Positions 41,188-50,941 of a stretch of DNA of 64,000 nt are shown piece after piece. Position 1 is the first letter of the stretch; each line of letters opens with the position of its first letter. The DNA is from CALJXB01 sp965225935 (GTDB taxonomy: Bacteria; Pseudomonadota; Alphaproteobacteria; Kiloniellales; JAKSDN01). A model generated the notes under the pieces. The model did not search any database. It saw only the letters and a list, made by a program, of their open reading frames with translations, and was not told the DNA's origin. A program made the position numbers and the translations under genes. The stretch lies in contig CBDDCC010000024.1 in assembly GCA_965225935.1 (NCBI GenBank), positions 310,001 through 374,000 of the forward strand, read 5' to 3'.

Positions 41188-42987
41188 ATGAGCGAACAGC
41201 CGCCGTCGAACCCGTTCGAGTCCGACAGCGCCGTCCAGGCTGGACGCTGGAAGGAGCTGGCCGAGCAGAGCCAGCGGGTGGTCGAAGCCTTCCTGGAGGA
41301 TCAGAGCGCGGGCGACAGTTATTCGATCGTCGATCTCGCCGGCATCAGCCGGGCCTTCGCCCAGCTCACGGCGAAGATGCTGGAGGACCCCAAGATGCTG
41401 GCCCAGGCCCAGGTCCAGCTCTGGCAGGAGTCCTTCAAGCTGTGGCGCAGCACGGCCCAGCGCATGCTGGGCGCCCCGGCCGAGCCGGTGGCCGACGCCG
41501 AGCGGGGCGACCGGCGCTTCCGGGACAGGGCCTGGGACGAGGACCTGACCTTCAGCTACATCAAGCAGTCCTACCTCTTGGCCTCGCGCTGGATGCAGAC
41601 GGTGGTGGGCGAGGTCGAGGGCCTCGACCCCAAGGACAAGGAGAAGATCGACTTCTATACCCGCCAGTACGTGAGCGCCATGTCGCCCACCAACTTCGCC
41701 GCCACCAACCCCGCCGTCATGCGCCGGGTCGAGGAGACCAAGGGCCAGTGCCTCCTGGACGGCCTCAAGCACATGCTGGGCGACATGGAGCGCGGGCGCG
41801 GCCGCCTCCAGATCTCCATGACTGACATGGAGGCCTTCAAGGTCGGCGAGAACGTGGCCGTCAGCCCCGGCAAGGTGGTCTTCCAGAACGAGCTCATGCA
41901 GCTCATCCAGTACGCGCCGGCGACGCAGGAGGTGCACAAGCTGCCACTGCTCGTCGTGCCGCCCTGGATCAACAAGTTCTACGTGCTCGACCTGCAGCCC
42001 AAGAACAGCTTCATCAAGTGGGTGGTCGACCAGGGCTACACCCTCTTCGTCATCTCCTGGGTGAACCCGCGCAAGGACCTGGCCGAGAAGTCCTTCGCCG
42101 ACTACCTGCTGGAGGGGCCGATCGCCGCCATGGACGCGATCGAACAGGCGACCGGCGAGCACGAGCTCAACGTCCTCGGCTTCTGCATCGGCGGCATCCT
42201 GGTCGAGGCGCTGCTCGCCTACCTGGCGGTGAAGGGCGACGAGCGCATCGAGGCGGCGACCCTGCTGGCGACCCTGGTGGACTTCCGCGAGGTGGGCGAG
42301 GCCTCGGTCTTCATCGACGAGGACCAGCTGCAGGCCATGGAGAAGCACATCGGGGAGGTCGGCTACCTGGAGGGCCGGCACCTGGCGCAGATGTTCTCCA
42401 TGATGCGCGAGAACGATCTCATCTGGTCCTTCGTGGTGAACAACTACCTCATGGGGCGCGGCCCCATGCCCTTCGACCTCCTCTACTGGAACTCTGACTC
42501 GACCCGCCTGCCGGCCAGCATGCTGCTCTACTACCTGCGCGAGATCTATCAGAAGAACGGCCTCATCGCGCCCGACCGGCTCGAGCTCGACGGGGTCAAG
42601 ATCGACCTCAGCCGGGTGAAGGTGCCGACCTACGTGCTGGCTACCAAGGAGGACCACATCGCCCCCTGGGTCTCCTGCTACCCGGTGACCCAGGTCTTCT
42701 CCGGCCCGGTGCGCTTCGTGCTGGGCGCCTCGGGCCACATCGCGGGCGTGGTCAACCCACCGACCGCCAACAAGTACGGCTACTGGACACGCGGCCGCTA
42801 TCCGAAGGACCCGGAGAAGTGGTTCGCCAAGGCGGAGGCCCACGAAGGCTCCTGGTGGCCCGACTGGGACGAATGGCTCGCCAAGAAGAGCGGCCCCAAG
42901 GTGCCGGCCCGCCAGCCGGGCAACGGCAAGCTGAAGCCGCTCGAGGACGCCCCCGGCTCCTACGTGAAGGTCCGCGCCCCCGACTGA
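41188..42987 (+). CDS. phaC: Class I polyhydroxyalkanoate synthase
   Basis: A 599-residue PhaC that polymerises (R)-3-hydroxyacyl-CoA into PHA granules. The lipase-like box is GFCIGG with nucleophile Cys333; the catalytic partners are Asp489 (TKEDHIAPW) and His517 (GASGHIAG). An N-terminal region of about 180 residues and the core (VVPPWINKFYVLDLQPKNSFIKWVVDQGYTLFVISWVNP) match class I enzymes, which work without PhaE or PhaR. ATG at 41188 has GGGGAG upstream. No phaA, phaB or phasin gene adjoins, as is common when phaC stands alone; carbon storage under nutrient imbalance is the expected role. Confidence 0.95.
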   Translation: MSEQPPSNPFESDSAVQAGRWKELAEQSQRVVEAFLEDQSAGDSYSIVDLAGISRAFAQLTAKMLEDPKMLAQAQVQLWQESFKLWRSTAQRMLGAPAEPVADAERGDRRFRDRAWDEDLTFSYIKQSYLLASRWMQTVVGEVEGLDPKDKEKIDFYTRQYVSAMSPTNFAATNPAVMRRVEETKGQCLLDGLKHMLGDMERGRGRLQISMTDMEAFKVGENVAVSPGKVVFQNELMQLIQYAPATQEVHKLPLLVVPPWINKFYVLDLQPKNSFIKWVVDQGYTLFVISWVNPRKDLAEKSFADYLLEGPIAAMDAIEQATGEHELNVLGFCIGGILVEALLAYLAVKGDERIEAATLLATLVDFREVGEASVFIDEDQLQAMEKHIGEVGYLEGRHLAQMFSMMRENDLIWSFVVNNYLMGRGPMPFDLLYWNSDSTRLPASMLLYYLREIYQKNGLIAPDRLELDGVKIDLSRVKVPTYVLATKEDHIAPWVSCYPVTQVFSGPVRFVLGASGHIAGVVNPPTANKYGYWTRGRYPKDPEKWFAKAEAHEGSWWPDWDEWLAKKSGPKVPARQPGNGKLKPLEDAPGSYVKVRAPD

Positions 42988-43011
42988 GGACGCCCGGCGC
43001 GGCTTGCCCGC

Positions 43012-46000
43012 CTAGACCGAGAAGTACTTGGCCTGGGGGTGGTGGAGCACGATGGCCGAGGTCGACTGCTCGGGGTGGAGCTGGAACTCGTCGCTGAGGG
43101 TCAGGCCGATGCGCTCGGCGTCCAGCAGCTCCAGAATCTGGCGCTGGTCCTCCAGGTTCGGGCAGGCCGGGTAGCCGAAGGAATAGCGCGAGCCCCGGTA
43201 GCCCTGTTGCAGCAGGCTGTCCCGCTCGCGGGCATCCTCGCCGGCGAAGCCGAGCTCGGCGCGGATGCGCCGGTGGACGTACTCGGCCAGCGCTTCGGCC
43301 ATCTCGACCCCGAAGCCGTGCAGGTAGAGATAGTCCTGGTAGCGGTCGTCGGCGAACCAGGCGCGCGCCACCTCCGAGGCCCGCTGGCCGACGGTGACCA
43401 CCTGCAGGCCGATCACGTCGTGCTTGTCGTCGCGGTCGCGCACGAAGTCGGCGATGCAGAGACCGTTCTCGCGCGTCTGGCGCGGCAGGCTGAATCGTGC
43501 CACCTCGTTCGTGCCGCCGTCGGGATCGAACAGCACCAGGTCGTCGCCCTCGGCGGCGCAGGGCCAATAGCCATAGGCCGCCTGGGGCAGCAGGATCTCG
43601 TCCTCCCGGCAGAGCTCGACGATGCGGCTGAGCTCGCCGCGCAGCTCCTTGCGCGCCCATTTCATGTAGTCGTCGAGACGCCGGCCGTTCTTGCGATAGC
43701 CCCAGTGGAACTGGAACAGCATGCGGTCGTTGAGGTAGGGCAGCAGCGCCTCGATCGGCACGTCGTCCAGCAGCCGCGCGCCCCAGAAGGGCGGCTCCGG
43801 CACCTCCACGTCGCGGGTCAACTCGTGCCGGCGCAGGCGGATCTCCTCGTAGGCGGGCGGGCGGGCGCCAGCCGGCGCCGGCGTCTCGGCGCCGTTCACC
43901 TTCTTCTTGCGCTCGCCCTTCTGGGCGGCGGCCTCGCTGCGCGCCCGGGCATGCTCGACGAACGTTCCCTCCGCCGCCTTCGCCATGAGGTCGAGGCCGT
44001 CGAAGGCGTCGCGGGCGTAGGCGACCGGTCCGGTGCCACCCGACTCTTTGCCGTCCCCATCGCCGTAGGCCTTGGCGCAGTCGCTCTCCACGTACTGGCG
44101 GGTGAGCGCCGCGCCGCCCAGGATGACGGGGATGTCGAGGCCCTCGCGTCGCATCTCCTCCAGGTTCTCGCGCATCACCACGGTCGACTTGACCAGGAGG
44201 CCCGACATGCCGATGGCGTCGGCCTCGTGCTCGCGCGCCGCCGTCAGAATGTTCGCCAGCGGCTGCTTGATGCCCAGGTTGATCACCTTGTAGCCGTTGT
44301 TGGTGAGGATGATGTCCACCAGGTTCTTGCCGATGTCGTGGACGTCGCCCTTCACCGTGGCGATCACCAGGGTGCCCTTCTCCTGGCCCGCGACCCGGTC
44401 CATGTGGGGCTCCAGGTGGGCGACGGCGGCCTTCATGCACTCGGCCGAGCGCAGCACGAAGGGGAGCTGCATCTTGCCCGCCCCAAACAGCTCGCCCACG
44501 GTCTTCATGCCGTCCAGCAGGAACTGGTTGATGATGTCGAGCGGCGGATGCTGCTCCATCGCCAGATCCAGGTCCGGCTCCAGGCCCTGGCGGTCGCCGT
44601 CGACAATGCGCTGGGCGAGGCGCTCCTCGACCTTGGCCGGCGGCGCCTTCTTTTCGTTGTCGGCAACCTGACGGTCGGCGAAGAGGTCCATGAAGAGCTG
44701 CAAGGGATCGCCCGCCTCGCGCCGGTCGAAGATCAGGTTCTGGGCGGCCGTCAGCTCCTCCTCGGGGATCTTATGGAGCGGCAGGATCTTGCTGACATGG
44801 ACGATGGCGCCGGTCAGGCCGCGCTGGATGGCCTCATCCAGGAAGACCGAGTTGAGCACCTGGCGGGCGGCCGGGTTGAGGCCGAAGGAGATGTTCGAGA
44901 GGCCGAGCAAAAGCTGCGCCTCGGGCAGCTCTTGGCTCAGCTTCTCGATCGCCTCGAGGGTCCAGAGGCCGAGCTTGCGGTCGTCCTCGTTGCCGGTGCA
45001 GATGGTGAAGGTGAGGGGGTCGATGATGAGGTCGCTGAGCGGCAGGCCGTGCCGGGCGCAGGCGAAGTCGGCCAGGCGGCGGGCGACCTCCACCTTGCGG
45101 GCCGCGTCCTTCGCCATGCCCTCCTCGTCGATGGTGAGCGCGATCACCGCGGCGCCGAAGCGCTTGGCGAGCTCGAGGCGCGCGGCCGCCGGGGCCTCGC
45201 CGTCTTCGAAGTTGATGGAGTTGATGACGCCTTTGCCGCCGTAGAGCTTGAGGGCGGCCTCCAGCACCGGCAGCTCGGTGGAATCGAAGACCAGCGGCGC
45301 CGTCACGGCGCCCCGCATGCGGCCGGTCAGCTCGTTCATGTCGGCGATCTCGTCGCGGCCGACGAAGGCGGCGCAGAGGTCGAGGGCGTGGGAGCCCTCG
45401 GCGATCTGCTCGCGGCCCATGGCGATGCAGCCTTCCCAGTCGCCCGACTCCTGGAGCTGCCGGAACTTGCGGCTGCCGTTGGCGTTGCAGCGCTCGCCGA
45501 TGGAGAGGTAGGCCTGCTCCTGGCGCAGCGGCACGGGGCCGTAGAGGGAGGCGATGGAGGGCACCCAGACGTTCGCGCGCTCGCGCGGCGCCGGCCGCTC
45601 ACCCGAACGCGCGCGCCGGCGCAGCATGGCGTCGAGGGCGGCGATGTGCTTCTCGGTGGTGCCGCAGCAGCCGCCGATCATGTTGATGCCGTCCTCCTCG
45701 ATGAAGCGCTCGAGCCAGGAGGCGAGGTCTTCGGGCGAGAGGGGATAGTGGGGGCGGCCGTCGACCAGCTCGGGCAGGCCGGCGTTGGGCAGCACCGAGA
45801 TGGGCCCGGGCCAGCTCTCGCCCAGCCACTTGATGTGCTCGGCCATCTCCTGGGGGCCGGTGGCGCAATTGAGACCGAGCACCGGCACGTCGAGGGAATG
45901 GACGATGGCGGCTGCGGCGGCAATGTCGGTGCCGACCAGGAGCGTGCCGGTGGTCTCCACGGTGACCTGGACCAGGATGGGAAGCGGTGTGCCGCCGGCC

Positions 46001-46536
46001 TCGGCGCTGGCGCGCTTGGCGGCGTTGACGGCGGCCTTGAGCTGCAGGGGATCCTGGCAGGTCTCGATCAGGAAGGCGTCGGCGCCGCCGGCCGCGAGCC
46101 CGCCGCACTGGACGGCGAGCGCGTCCTCCAGGGTCTGGTAGTCGACCTGGCCCAGGCTCGGCAGCTTGGTGCCGGGCCCGATCGCGCCCAGCACGAAGCG
46201 CGGCCGGCCGTCCCGGCTCGCGTCCTCGACCGCCTCGCGGGCGAGCTCGGCGGCACGCTTGTTGATCTCGTGGGCCTCGTCCTGGAGGTCGAACTCGGCC
46301 AGGGTCAGCGGCGAGCCGCCGAAGCTGTTGGTCTCGACGAGATCGGCGCCGGCGGCGAGATAGGCGCCGTGGATCTCGCGCACCAGATCGGGGCGGCTCT
46401 TGTTGAGGACCTCGGTGCAGTTCTCGCAACCGAGGTAGTCTCGCTCCAGGTCCAGGTCGCGGCCCTGCATCTGGGTGCCCATGGCCCCGTCGGCGAGCAG
46501 CACCCGCTCGTTTAGGACATCGAGGAAATCAGCCAC
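43012..46536 (-). CDS. metH: Cobalamin-dependent methionine synthase
   Basis: A 1174-residue MetH that moves the methyl group of 5-methyltetrahydrofolate to homocysteine through cobalamin. All four modules are present: the homocysteine domain with Zn cysteines (GLNCATG, GGCCGTT), the pterin domain (LLGLSNISFGLNP), the cobalamin domain (DVHDIGKNLV with the lower-ligand His), and the SAM reactivation domain near the C-terminus. Slightly shorter than the E. coli protein (about 1227). GTG at 46536 starts two bases after the metF stop, and a GAGGG lies in front; the longer frame to 46719 is shadow of metF. Last gene of the regulator-metF-metH operon. Confidence 0.95.
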   Translation of the reverse strand: MADFLDVLNERVLLADGAMGTQMQGRDLDLERDYLGCENCTEVLNKSRPDLVREIHGAYLAAGADLVETNSFGGSPLTLAEFDLQDEAHEINKRAAELAREAVEDASRDGRPRFVLGAIGPGTKLPSLGQVDYQTLEDALAVQCGGLAAGGADAFLIETCQDPLQLKAAVNAAKRASAEAGGTPLPILVQVTVETTGTLLVGTDIAAAAAIVHSLDVPVLGLNCATGPQEMAEHIKWLGESWPGPISVLPNAGLPELVDGRPHYPLSPEDLASWLERFIEEDGINMIGGCCGTTEKHIAALDAMLRRRARSGERPAPRERANVWVPSIASLYGPVPLRQEQAYLSIGERCNANGSRKFRQLQESGDWEGCIAMGREQIAEGSHALDLCAAFVGRDEIADMNELTGRMRGAVTAPLVFDSTELPVLEAALKLYGGKGVINSINFEDGEAPAAARLELAKRFGAAVIALTIDEEGMAKDAARKVEVARRLADFACARHGLPLSDLIIDPLTFTICTGNEDDRKLGLWTLEAIEKLSQELPEAQLLLGLSNISFGLNPAARQVLNSVFLDEAIQRGLTGAIVHVSKILPLHKIPEEELTAAQNLIFDRREAGDPLQLFMDLFADRQVADNEKKAPPAKVEERLAQRIVDGDRQGLEPDLDLAMEQHPPLDIINQFLLDGMKTVGELFGAGKMQLPFVLRSAECMKAAVAHLEPHMDRVAGQEKGTLVIATVKGDVHDIGKNLVDIILTNNGYKVINLGIKQPLANILTAAREHEADAIGMSGLLVKSTVVMRENLEEMRREGLDIPVILGGAALTRQYVESDCAKAYGDGDGKESGGTGPVAYARDAFDGLDLMAKAAEGTFVEHARARSEAAAQKGERKKKVNGAETPAPAGARPPAYEEIRLRRHELTRDVEVPEPPFWGARLLDDVPIEALLPYLNDRMLFQFHWGYRKNGRRLDDYMKWARKELRGELSRIVELCREDEILLPQAAYGYWPCAAEGDDLVLFDPDGGTNEVARFSLPRQTRENGLCIADFVRDRDDKHDVIGLQVVTVGQRASEVARAWFADDRYQDYLYLHGFGVEMAEALAEYVHRRIRAELGFAGEDARERDSLLQQGYRGSRYSFGYPACPNLEDQRQILELLDAERIGLTLSDEFQLHPEQSTSAIVLHHPQAKYFSV

Positions 46537-46538
46537 GC

Positions 46539-47492
46539 TCAGGCCCTCGCTTCGGCCGGGGCGGCCACTGCGGTCTCCGGCGCGCCGGGCACGATGCCCA
46601 GCAGGCGGCAGACGGCGCGGGTCAGCTCGGCCCGGTTCAGGGTGTAGAAATGGAAGCTGTCGACGCCCTCGTCCTGCAGCAGGCGGCACTGCTCGGCGGC
46701 GATGGTCGCGGCGACGCACTGGCGGGTCTGCGGGTCGTCGTCGAGGCCGTCGAAGAGGGCCGCGAACCAGTCCGGCACGTCGGCGCCGCAGGCGCGGGCG
46801 AACTCCAGAGTGCGGGTCACGTTGGTGATCGGCAGGATGCCCGGCACCAGGGGCGCGGTGATGCCGGCCGCCGCGGCCCGGTCGCGGAAGCGCAGGAAGG
46901 CGCCTGCGTCGAGGAAGAACTGGCTGATCGCGCGGGTCGCGCCGGCATCCAGCTTGCGCTTCAGGTTGTCCAGATCGTGGCCGGCGCTCTTGGCCTCCGG
47001 GTGCACCTCCGGATAGCAGGCGACGCTGATCTCGAAGTCGGCGACCCGCTTCAGGCCAGCCACCAGCTCGGCCGCGAAGGGATAGCCCTCGGGATGGGGG
47101 ACGTAGCCCTCGGCGCCCGCGGGCGGGTCGCCGCGCAGCGCCACCACGTGGCGCACGCCGGCCGCCCAGTAGCGGTGCGCGACGGCGTCGATCTCGTCCC
47201 GGCTGGCGCCGACGCAGGTGAGATGGGCAGCCGGGGTCAGGCGGCTCTCCTTCAGGATGCGCTCGACCGTGGCGTGGGTGCGCTGGCGCGTGGTGCCGCC
47301 GGCCCCGTAGGTGACCGAGACGAAGCCGGGCCCCAGCGGCTCGAGCCGCCGGATGGCGGACCAGAGCTTCGCTTCCATCTCCGCGGACTTGGGCGGGAAG
47401 AACTCGAAGGACACCTCGGGCACCGCCTCGACCGGTCCCGCGTGGCTGGAGCGTCGCGGCGTCCTGGGCGTCCTCTTATCGATCTTGCTCAT
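46539..47492 (-). CDS. metF: 5,10-methylenetetrahydrofolate reductase
   Basis: A 317-residue flavoprotein that makes 5-methyltetrahydrofolate for MetH. Key motifs: SFEFFPPKS (catalytic Glu), FVSVTYGAGG, HLTCVGASRDEI, ALRGDPP and ISQFFLDAG. An N-terminal basic extension of about 25 residues and a C-terminal alanine-rich tail go beyond the bacterial core. ATG at 47492; coupling to metH is by a two-base spacing. Cytosolic. Confidence 0.94.
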   Translation of the reverse strand: MSKIDKRTPRTPRRSSHAGPVEAVPEVSFEFFPPKSAEMEAKLWSAIRRLEPLGPGFVSVTYGAGGTTRQRTHATVERILKESRLTPAAHLTCVGASRDEIDAVAHRYWAAGVRHVVALRGDPPAGAEGYVPHPEGYPFAAELVAGLKRVADFEISVACYPEVHPEAKSAGHDLDNLKRKLDAGATRAISQFFLDAGAFLRFRDRAAAAGITAPLVPGILPITNVTRTLEFARACGADVPDWFAALFDGLDDDPQTRQCVAATIAAEQCRLLQDEGVDSFHFYTLNRAELTRAVCRLLGIVPGAPETAVAAPAEARA

Positions 47493-47559
47493 GCCCCGTA
47501 TCTCCTCAGAAAAATCGCTCTTTCCGGTTAACTCGTTGCCGATTGTCCTGCGGCACCGG

Positions 47560-48519
47560 TCAGTTCAGGCGGTCCTTGGGCGGCATCTCCCCGCCCGGCC
47601 GGCTCGCCCACCAGACCTTCACCGTCAGGGGATCGCCTGCCAGAGCGACCGGCTCGCCGGGCTCCAGGCCCGCCGCCTCGAACCAGCTCCGAACGTCGTC
47701 GTCCCGGAAGCCGAGCCAGCGGTGGGCGTGCTCGTCGCGCAGCGTGTCGATCCCGTGGGCGGCGAAGTCGGCGACCAGCAGCCGGCCCTCGGGGCGCAGC
47801 ACCCGGGCCGCCTCGGCGATGGCATTGGCCGGGCTCTCGCCGAAGTGCAGCACTTGGTGGAAGGTCACCACGTCGACCGAGCGGGGCGGCAGCGGCAGGT
47901 GATACATGTCGCCCTGGCGCAGCTCGCAGTTGCGCAGGCTGGCCTGATCCAGGTTGGCGCGGGCAATGGCCAGCATCTCGCGGGAGAGGTCGATGCCGAC
48001 GGCGTGCTGGGCGTGAGGGGCGAGGCGGGCCAGGATGCGCCCGGTGCCGGTGCCCACGTCGAGCAGATCGTGCACCGTCTCGCCGGGCAGGAGATCGCGC
48101 AGCGCCCGCTCGACGTCCGCCTCGTCCACGTAGAGGGAGCGGATCTCGTCCCAGCGCCGGGCATTTTGCCGGAAGTACTCGGCGGCCCGGGCCGCGCGGG
48201 CCTGCTTGATCGCCTCGAGGCGGGCCAGGTCCAGGTTGAGGCCGGCGTCGTCCGTCGGCAGGGCGTCCACCAGGGTGCGGCCCAACTCGGCGCCCGGGCC
48301 CCGGGTAGCGAGGCGGTAGTAGGCCCAGCTGCCCTCGCGGATACGGTCCAGCAGCCCGGCCTCCAGCAGCAGCTTCAGGTGGCGCGAGACCCGCGGCTGG
48401 CTCTGCCCCAGGATCTGGGTCAGGTCCGAGACCGTAAGATCGGCATGGGCGCAGAGCGCCAGCAGCCGCAACCGGGTCGGTTCCGCCGCCGCCTTGAGGG
48501 CCGTGAGCACGCTTTGCAT
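47560..48519 (-). CDS. ArsR-family regulator fused to a SAM-dependent methyltransferase domain
   Basis: A 319-residue two-domain protein. Residues about 1-75 are an ArsR winged helix (EPTRLRLLALCAHADLTVSDLTQILGQSQPRVSRHLKLL) without the usual metal cysteines; residues about 110-300 are a class I methyltransferase (LLDVGTGTGRIL at 153-163, then IDLSREMLAIA). Such fusions sit beside methionine-cycle genes in alphaproteobacteria and are thought to sense SAM or SAH rather than to methylate. Start at ATG 48519 with GGGAAGGA upstream; the alternative ATG at 48576 lies inside the operator. First gene of the operon with metF and metH. Confidence 0.85.
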   Translation of the reverse strand: MQSVLTALKAAAEPTRLRLLALCAHADLTVSDLTQILGQSQPRVSRHLKLLLEAGLLDRIREGSWAYYRLATRGPGAELGRTLVDALPTDDAGLNLDLARLEAIKQARAARAAEYFRQNARRWDEIRSLYVDEADVERALRDLLPGETVHDLLDVGTGTGRILARLAPHAQHAVGIDLSREMLAIARANLDQASLRNCELRQGDMYHLPLPPRSVDVVTFHQVLHFGESPANAIAEAARVLRPEGRLLVADFAAHGIDTLRDEHAHRWLGFRDDDVRSWFEAAGLEPGEPVALAGDPLTVKVWWASRPGGEMPPKDRLN

Positions 48520-48573
48520 TCCCGAGGGTCCTTCCCCTGCCGCTTCAATCGGTGACCAGTATAGCTGATTATG

Positions 48574-48599
48574 CATAAAGATATAAAGAAATCTTTATG
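48574..48599. promoter_or_regulatory. Operator dyad upstream of the regulator-metF-metH operon
   Basis: Perfect 9-base arms CATAAAGAT (48574-48582) and ATCTTTATG (48591-48599) in an AT-rich patch upstream of the ArsR-methyltransferase gene. A TATACT hexamer on the minus strand lies just downstream (48554-48559), a good -10 for the operon, so the dyad would cover the -35 region. Likely bound by the encoded regulator. Confidence 0.65.
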
Positions 48600-48824
48600 T
48601 CATTTCAGAAGCAGGCGCTCGCCGCCGAAGAGACTCCCCAATTTATTGAAAATGTTGATGTTTATCTGGAGGCGCGGATAGGCGGCCGACTTGGCATGCC
48701 CGTGCCGAGCCAACGTTTCCGTGCGGAAAGGGGGTAGCCGCCGCCCCAGGCAGGCGAGGGAGCGCCGGCCTGGGCGGTGAGGATCTTGGAAAGAGAGCCG
48801 CGGCCCCGGAGGCCGCCCGGAACG

Positions 48825-49667
48825 CTAGACCGCGAGCTCGGTGTCGACGATGCGGTCGCCCGGCACCGTTCCGTCGGGCGCGATGTCGCTCGTCTCGGCC
48901 AAGCGCGCGTAGAGCGGCGTGAAATCGGGGCGGGTCTCTTCGAACAGCTGGTCGAAGCCGTCGATCACGAAGTAGGTGTCCTGGAAGCGGTCGATCAGGT
49001 AGTCGGTGCGCATGACCCGCAAGAGGTCGAAGGCAATCCGCCGCGGCTTCGGGTCCTCCAGGCAGTAGACGGACTCGGCCCGCGAGGAGACGATGCCGGC
49101 GCCGTAGATGCGCAGGCCTTCCTCGCGCCGGATCAGCCCGAACTCGACCGTGTACCAGTAGAGCCGCGCCAGGTGGCCGAGGGCCCCCAGCCCGGCCGCC
49201 TTCAGGCCGCCGCGCCCGTAGGCCGCCATGTAGTCGGCGAAGACCGGATGGACGAGCATGGGCACGTGGCCCAGCACGTCGTGGAAGACGTCGGGCTCCT
49301 GCAGGTAGTCCATCTGCTCGGCCGCGCGGATCCAGTTGGTGGCCGGGAAGCGCCGGTTCGCCAGGTGGCGGAAGAAGACCTCGTCGGGCACCAGCCCAGG
49401 GACGGCGACCACGCGCCAGCCGGTGGCGGGCTCGAGGATGTCGTTCAGGCGCTCGAAGTCGGGGATGCCGTCCGCGGCGACCCCGAGCTGCTCCAGGCCC
49501 CGCAGGTACTCGCCGCAGGCCCGGCCCGGCAGCAGCTTCGACTGGCGTTCGAAGAGGGCCCGCCAGATGGCGTGGTCCTCGGCGCCGTAGGACGCCCAGC
49601 CCTGGGGGATGACGAAGTCTTCGTTCCGGGCGATCTCGGCGGGCGTGAGCTCGGGCGCGCCGGCCAC
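48825..49667 (-). CDS. phhA: Phenylalanine 4-hydroxylase
   Basis: A 280-residue tetrahydrobiopterin-dependent enzyme turning phenylalanine into tyrosine. The iron ligands are His129 and His134 (PDVFHDVLGHVPML) and Glu175 (YWYTVEFGL). Length equals the bacterial single-domain form, without the eukaryotic regulatory domain. The ATG at 49667 is just beyond the hpd stop (49669), so both are cotranscribed in the order hpd-phhA. No pterin carbinolamine dehydratase (phhB) is adjacent. Cytosolic. Confidence 0.93.
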   Translation of the reverse strand: MAGAPELTPAEIARNEDFVIPQGWASYGAEDHAIWRALFERQSKLLPGRACGEYLRGLEQLGVAADGIPDFERLNDILEPATGWRVVAVPGLVPDEVFFRHLANRRFPATNWIRAAEQMDYLQEPDVFHDVLGHVPMLVHPVFADYMAAYGRGGLKAAGLGALGHLARLYWYTVEFGLIRREEGLRIYGAGIVSSRAESVYCLEDPKPRRIAFDLLRVMRTDYLIDRFQDTYFVIDGFDQLFEETRPDFTPLYARLAETSDIAPDGTVPGDRIVDTELAV

Positions 49668-49668
49668 T

Positions 49669-50823
49669 TCAGGCGCTCCCCCCGTTCGGCGTAGCGCAGT
49701 CCGCCGCCTCGAGCACGCCGCGCTCGATCTGGTCGCGCTCGATGGCCTCGAAGAGCGCCCGGAAGTTGCCTTCGCCGAAGCCCTCGTCCCCCTTGCGCTG
49801 GATGATCTCGAAGAAGATCGGGCCGATCACCGTCTTGGTGAAGATCTGCAGCAGCCGGCCGCCACCCTCGGTCGGCGCGCCGTCGATCAGGATGCCGAGC
49901 TCCTCGAGGCGGGCGAGGTCCTCGCCGTGGCCCGGCAGGCGCCCGTCGATGCCGGCGTAGTAGGAGGCGGGCGGCGGGTCCATCATGTCGACGCCGCGCG
50001 CTTTCAGCGCCGCCACGGTGGCGTAGATGTCCTCGGTGGTCAGCGCGATGTGCTGGATGCCCTCGCCCTTGTACTCGTTCAGGTACTCTTCGATCTGCGA
50101 CTTGTCGTCGGCCGACTCGTTGATCGGGATGCGGATGAGGCCGCAGGGGCTGGTCATGGCGCGGCTCTTGAGGCCGGTCAGCTTGCCCTCGATGTCGAAG
50201 TAGCGGATTTCCCGGAAGTTGAAGAGCCGCTCGTAGAAGCCGGCCCAGTCGTCCATGTTGCCGCGATAGACGTTGTGGGTCAGGTGGTCGATCAGGCTGA
50301 GCCCGACGCCCTTGGGCTCCGGGTCGGCGCCCTCGATGGGCAGGAAGTCGACGTCGTAGATGGAGGGCGCCGCGAAGCGGTCGACCAGGTAGATCAGGCT
50401 GCCGCCGATCCCCTTGATGGCCGGGACGTTCAGTTCCATCGGCCCGACCTGCCCTTCGAAGGGCTCGGCGCCGAGGCTGACGGCGCGCTCCAGGGCCGCG
50501 CCTGCGTCGGCCACCCGGAAGGCCATGGCGCAGGCCGAGGGGCCGTGGGCCCGGGCGAAGCCCTGGGCGAAGCTGTCGGGCTCGGCGTTGACGATGAAGT
50601 TGATGCCGTTCTGCCGGTAGAGGGTCACGTCCTTGGAGCGGTGGCGCGCCACGGCGGCGAAGCCGAGCTGCTCGAACAGCCGGCCGAGGGCGCCGGTGTC
50701 CTTGGCGGTGTACTCCACGAACTCGAAACCGCAGGTGCCGGCAGGATTGTGGGCCGGGTCGAACTGTGGCCCCGGCGACAGGGGCGCGGGGCGTTCGCCG
50801 GAGGATTGGACGAGGGTCGGCAT
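49669..50823 (-). CDS. hpd: 4-hydroxyphenylpyruvate dioxygenase
   Basis: A 384-residue Fe(II) vicinal-oxygen-chelate enzyme that makes homogentisate from 4-hydroxyphenylpyruvate. Metal ligands: His183 (LTHNVYRG), His258 (GIQHIALTT) and Glu339 (GPIFFEIIQRKGDEGFGEGNF), all in expected positions. The ATG at 50823 has GGGAGA about eight bases upstream; an in-frame ATG at 50901 would add a basic tail not seen in the family. With phhA it forms a phenylalanine-to-homogentisate unit; downstream steps (hmgA, fahA) are not in the window. Divergent from the Lrp-type regulator. Confidence 0.94.
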   Translation of the reverse strand: MPTLVQSSGERPAPLSPGPQFDPAHNPAGTCGFEFVEYTAKDTGALGRLFEQLGFAAVARHRSKDVTLYRQNGINFIVNAEPDSFAQGFARAHGPSACAMAFRVADAGAALERAVSLGAEPFEGQVGPMELNVPAIKGIGGSLIYLVDRFAAPSIYDVDFLPIEGADPEPKGVGLSLIDHLTHNVYRGNMDDWAGFYERLFNFREIRYFDIEGKLTGLKSRAMTSPCGLIRIPINESADDKSQIEEYLNEYKGEGIQHIALTTEDIYATVAALKARGVDMMDPPPASYYAGIDGRLPGHGEDLARLEELGILIDGAPTEGGGRLLQIFTKTVIGPIFFEIIQRKGDEGFGEGNFRALFEAIERDQIERGVLEAADCATPNGGSA

Positions 50824-50941
50824 GGCGCGGTCTCCCGGTGCGCGCCCCCGGGCCCGGCCGAAGGTCCTGCGGCGGGCCGTCCGAGGGGCAGTTGTGCTCA
50901 TACAAGGATAGCCGGGAGGGCTTACAGGTATCTTGCGAAAA

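Noticed and set aside
43039..46515. 1158-residue open frame antisense to metH
   Set aside because: metH has all four expected domains with catalytic residues; the antisense frame has none.
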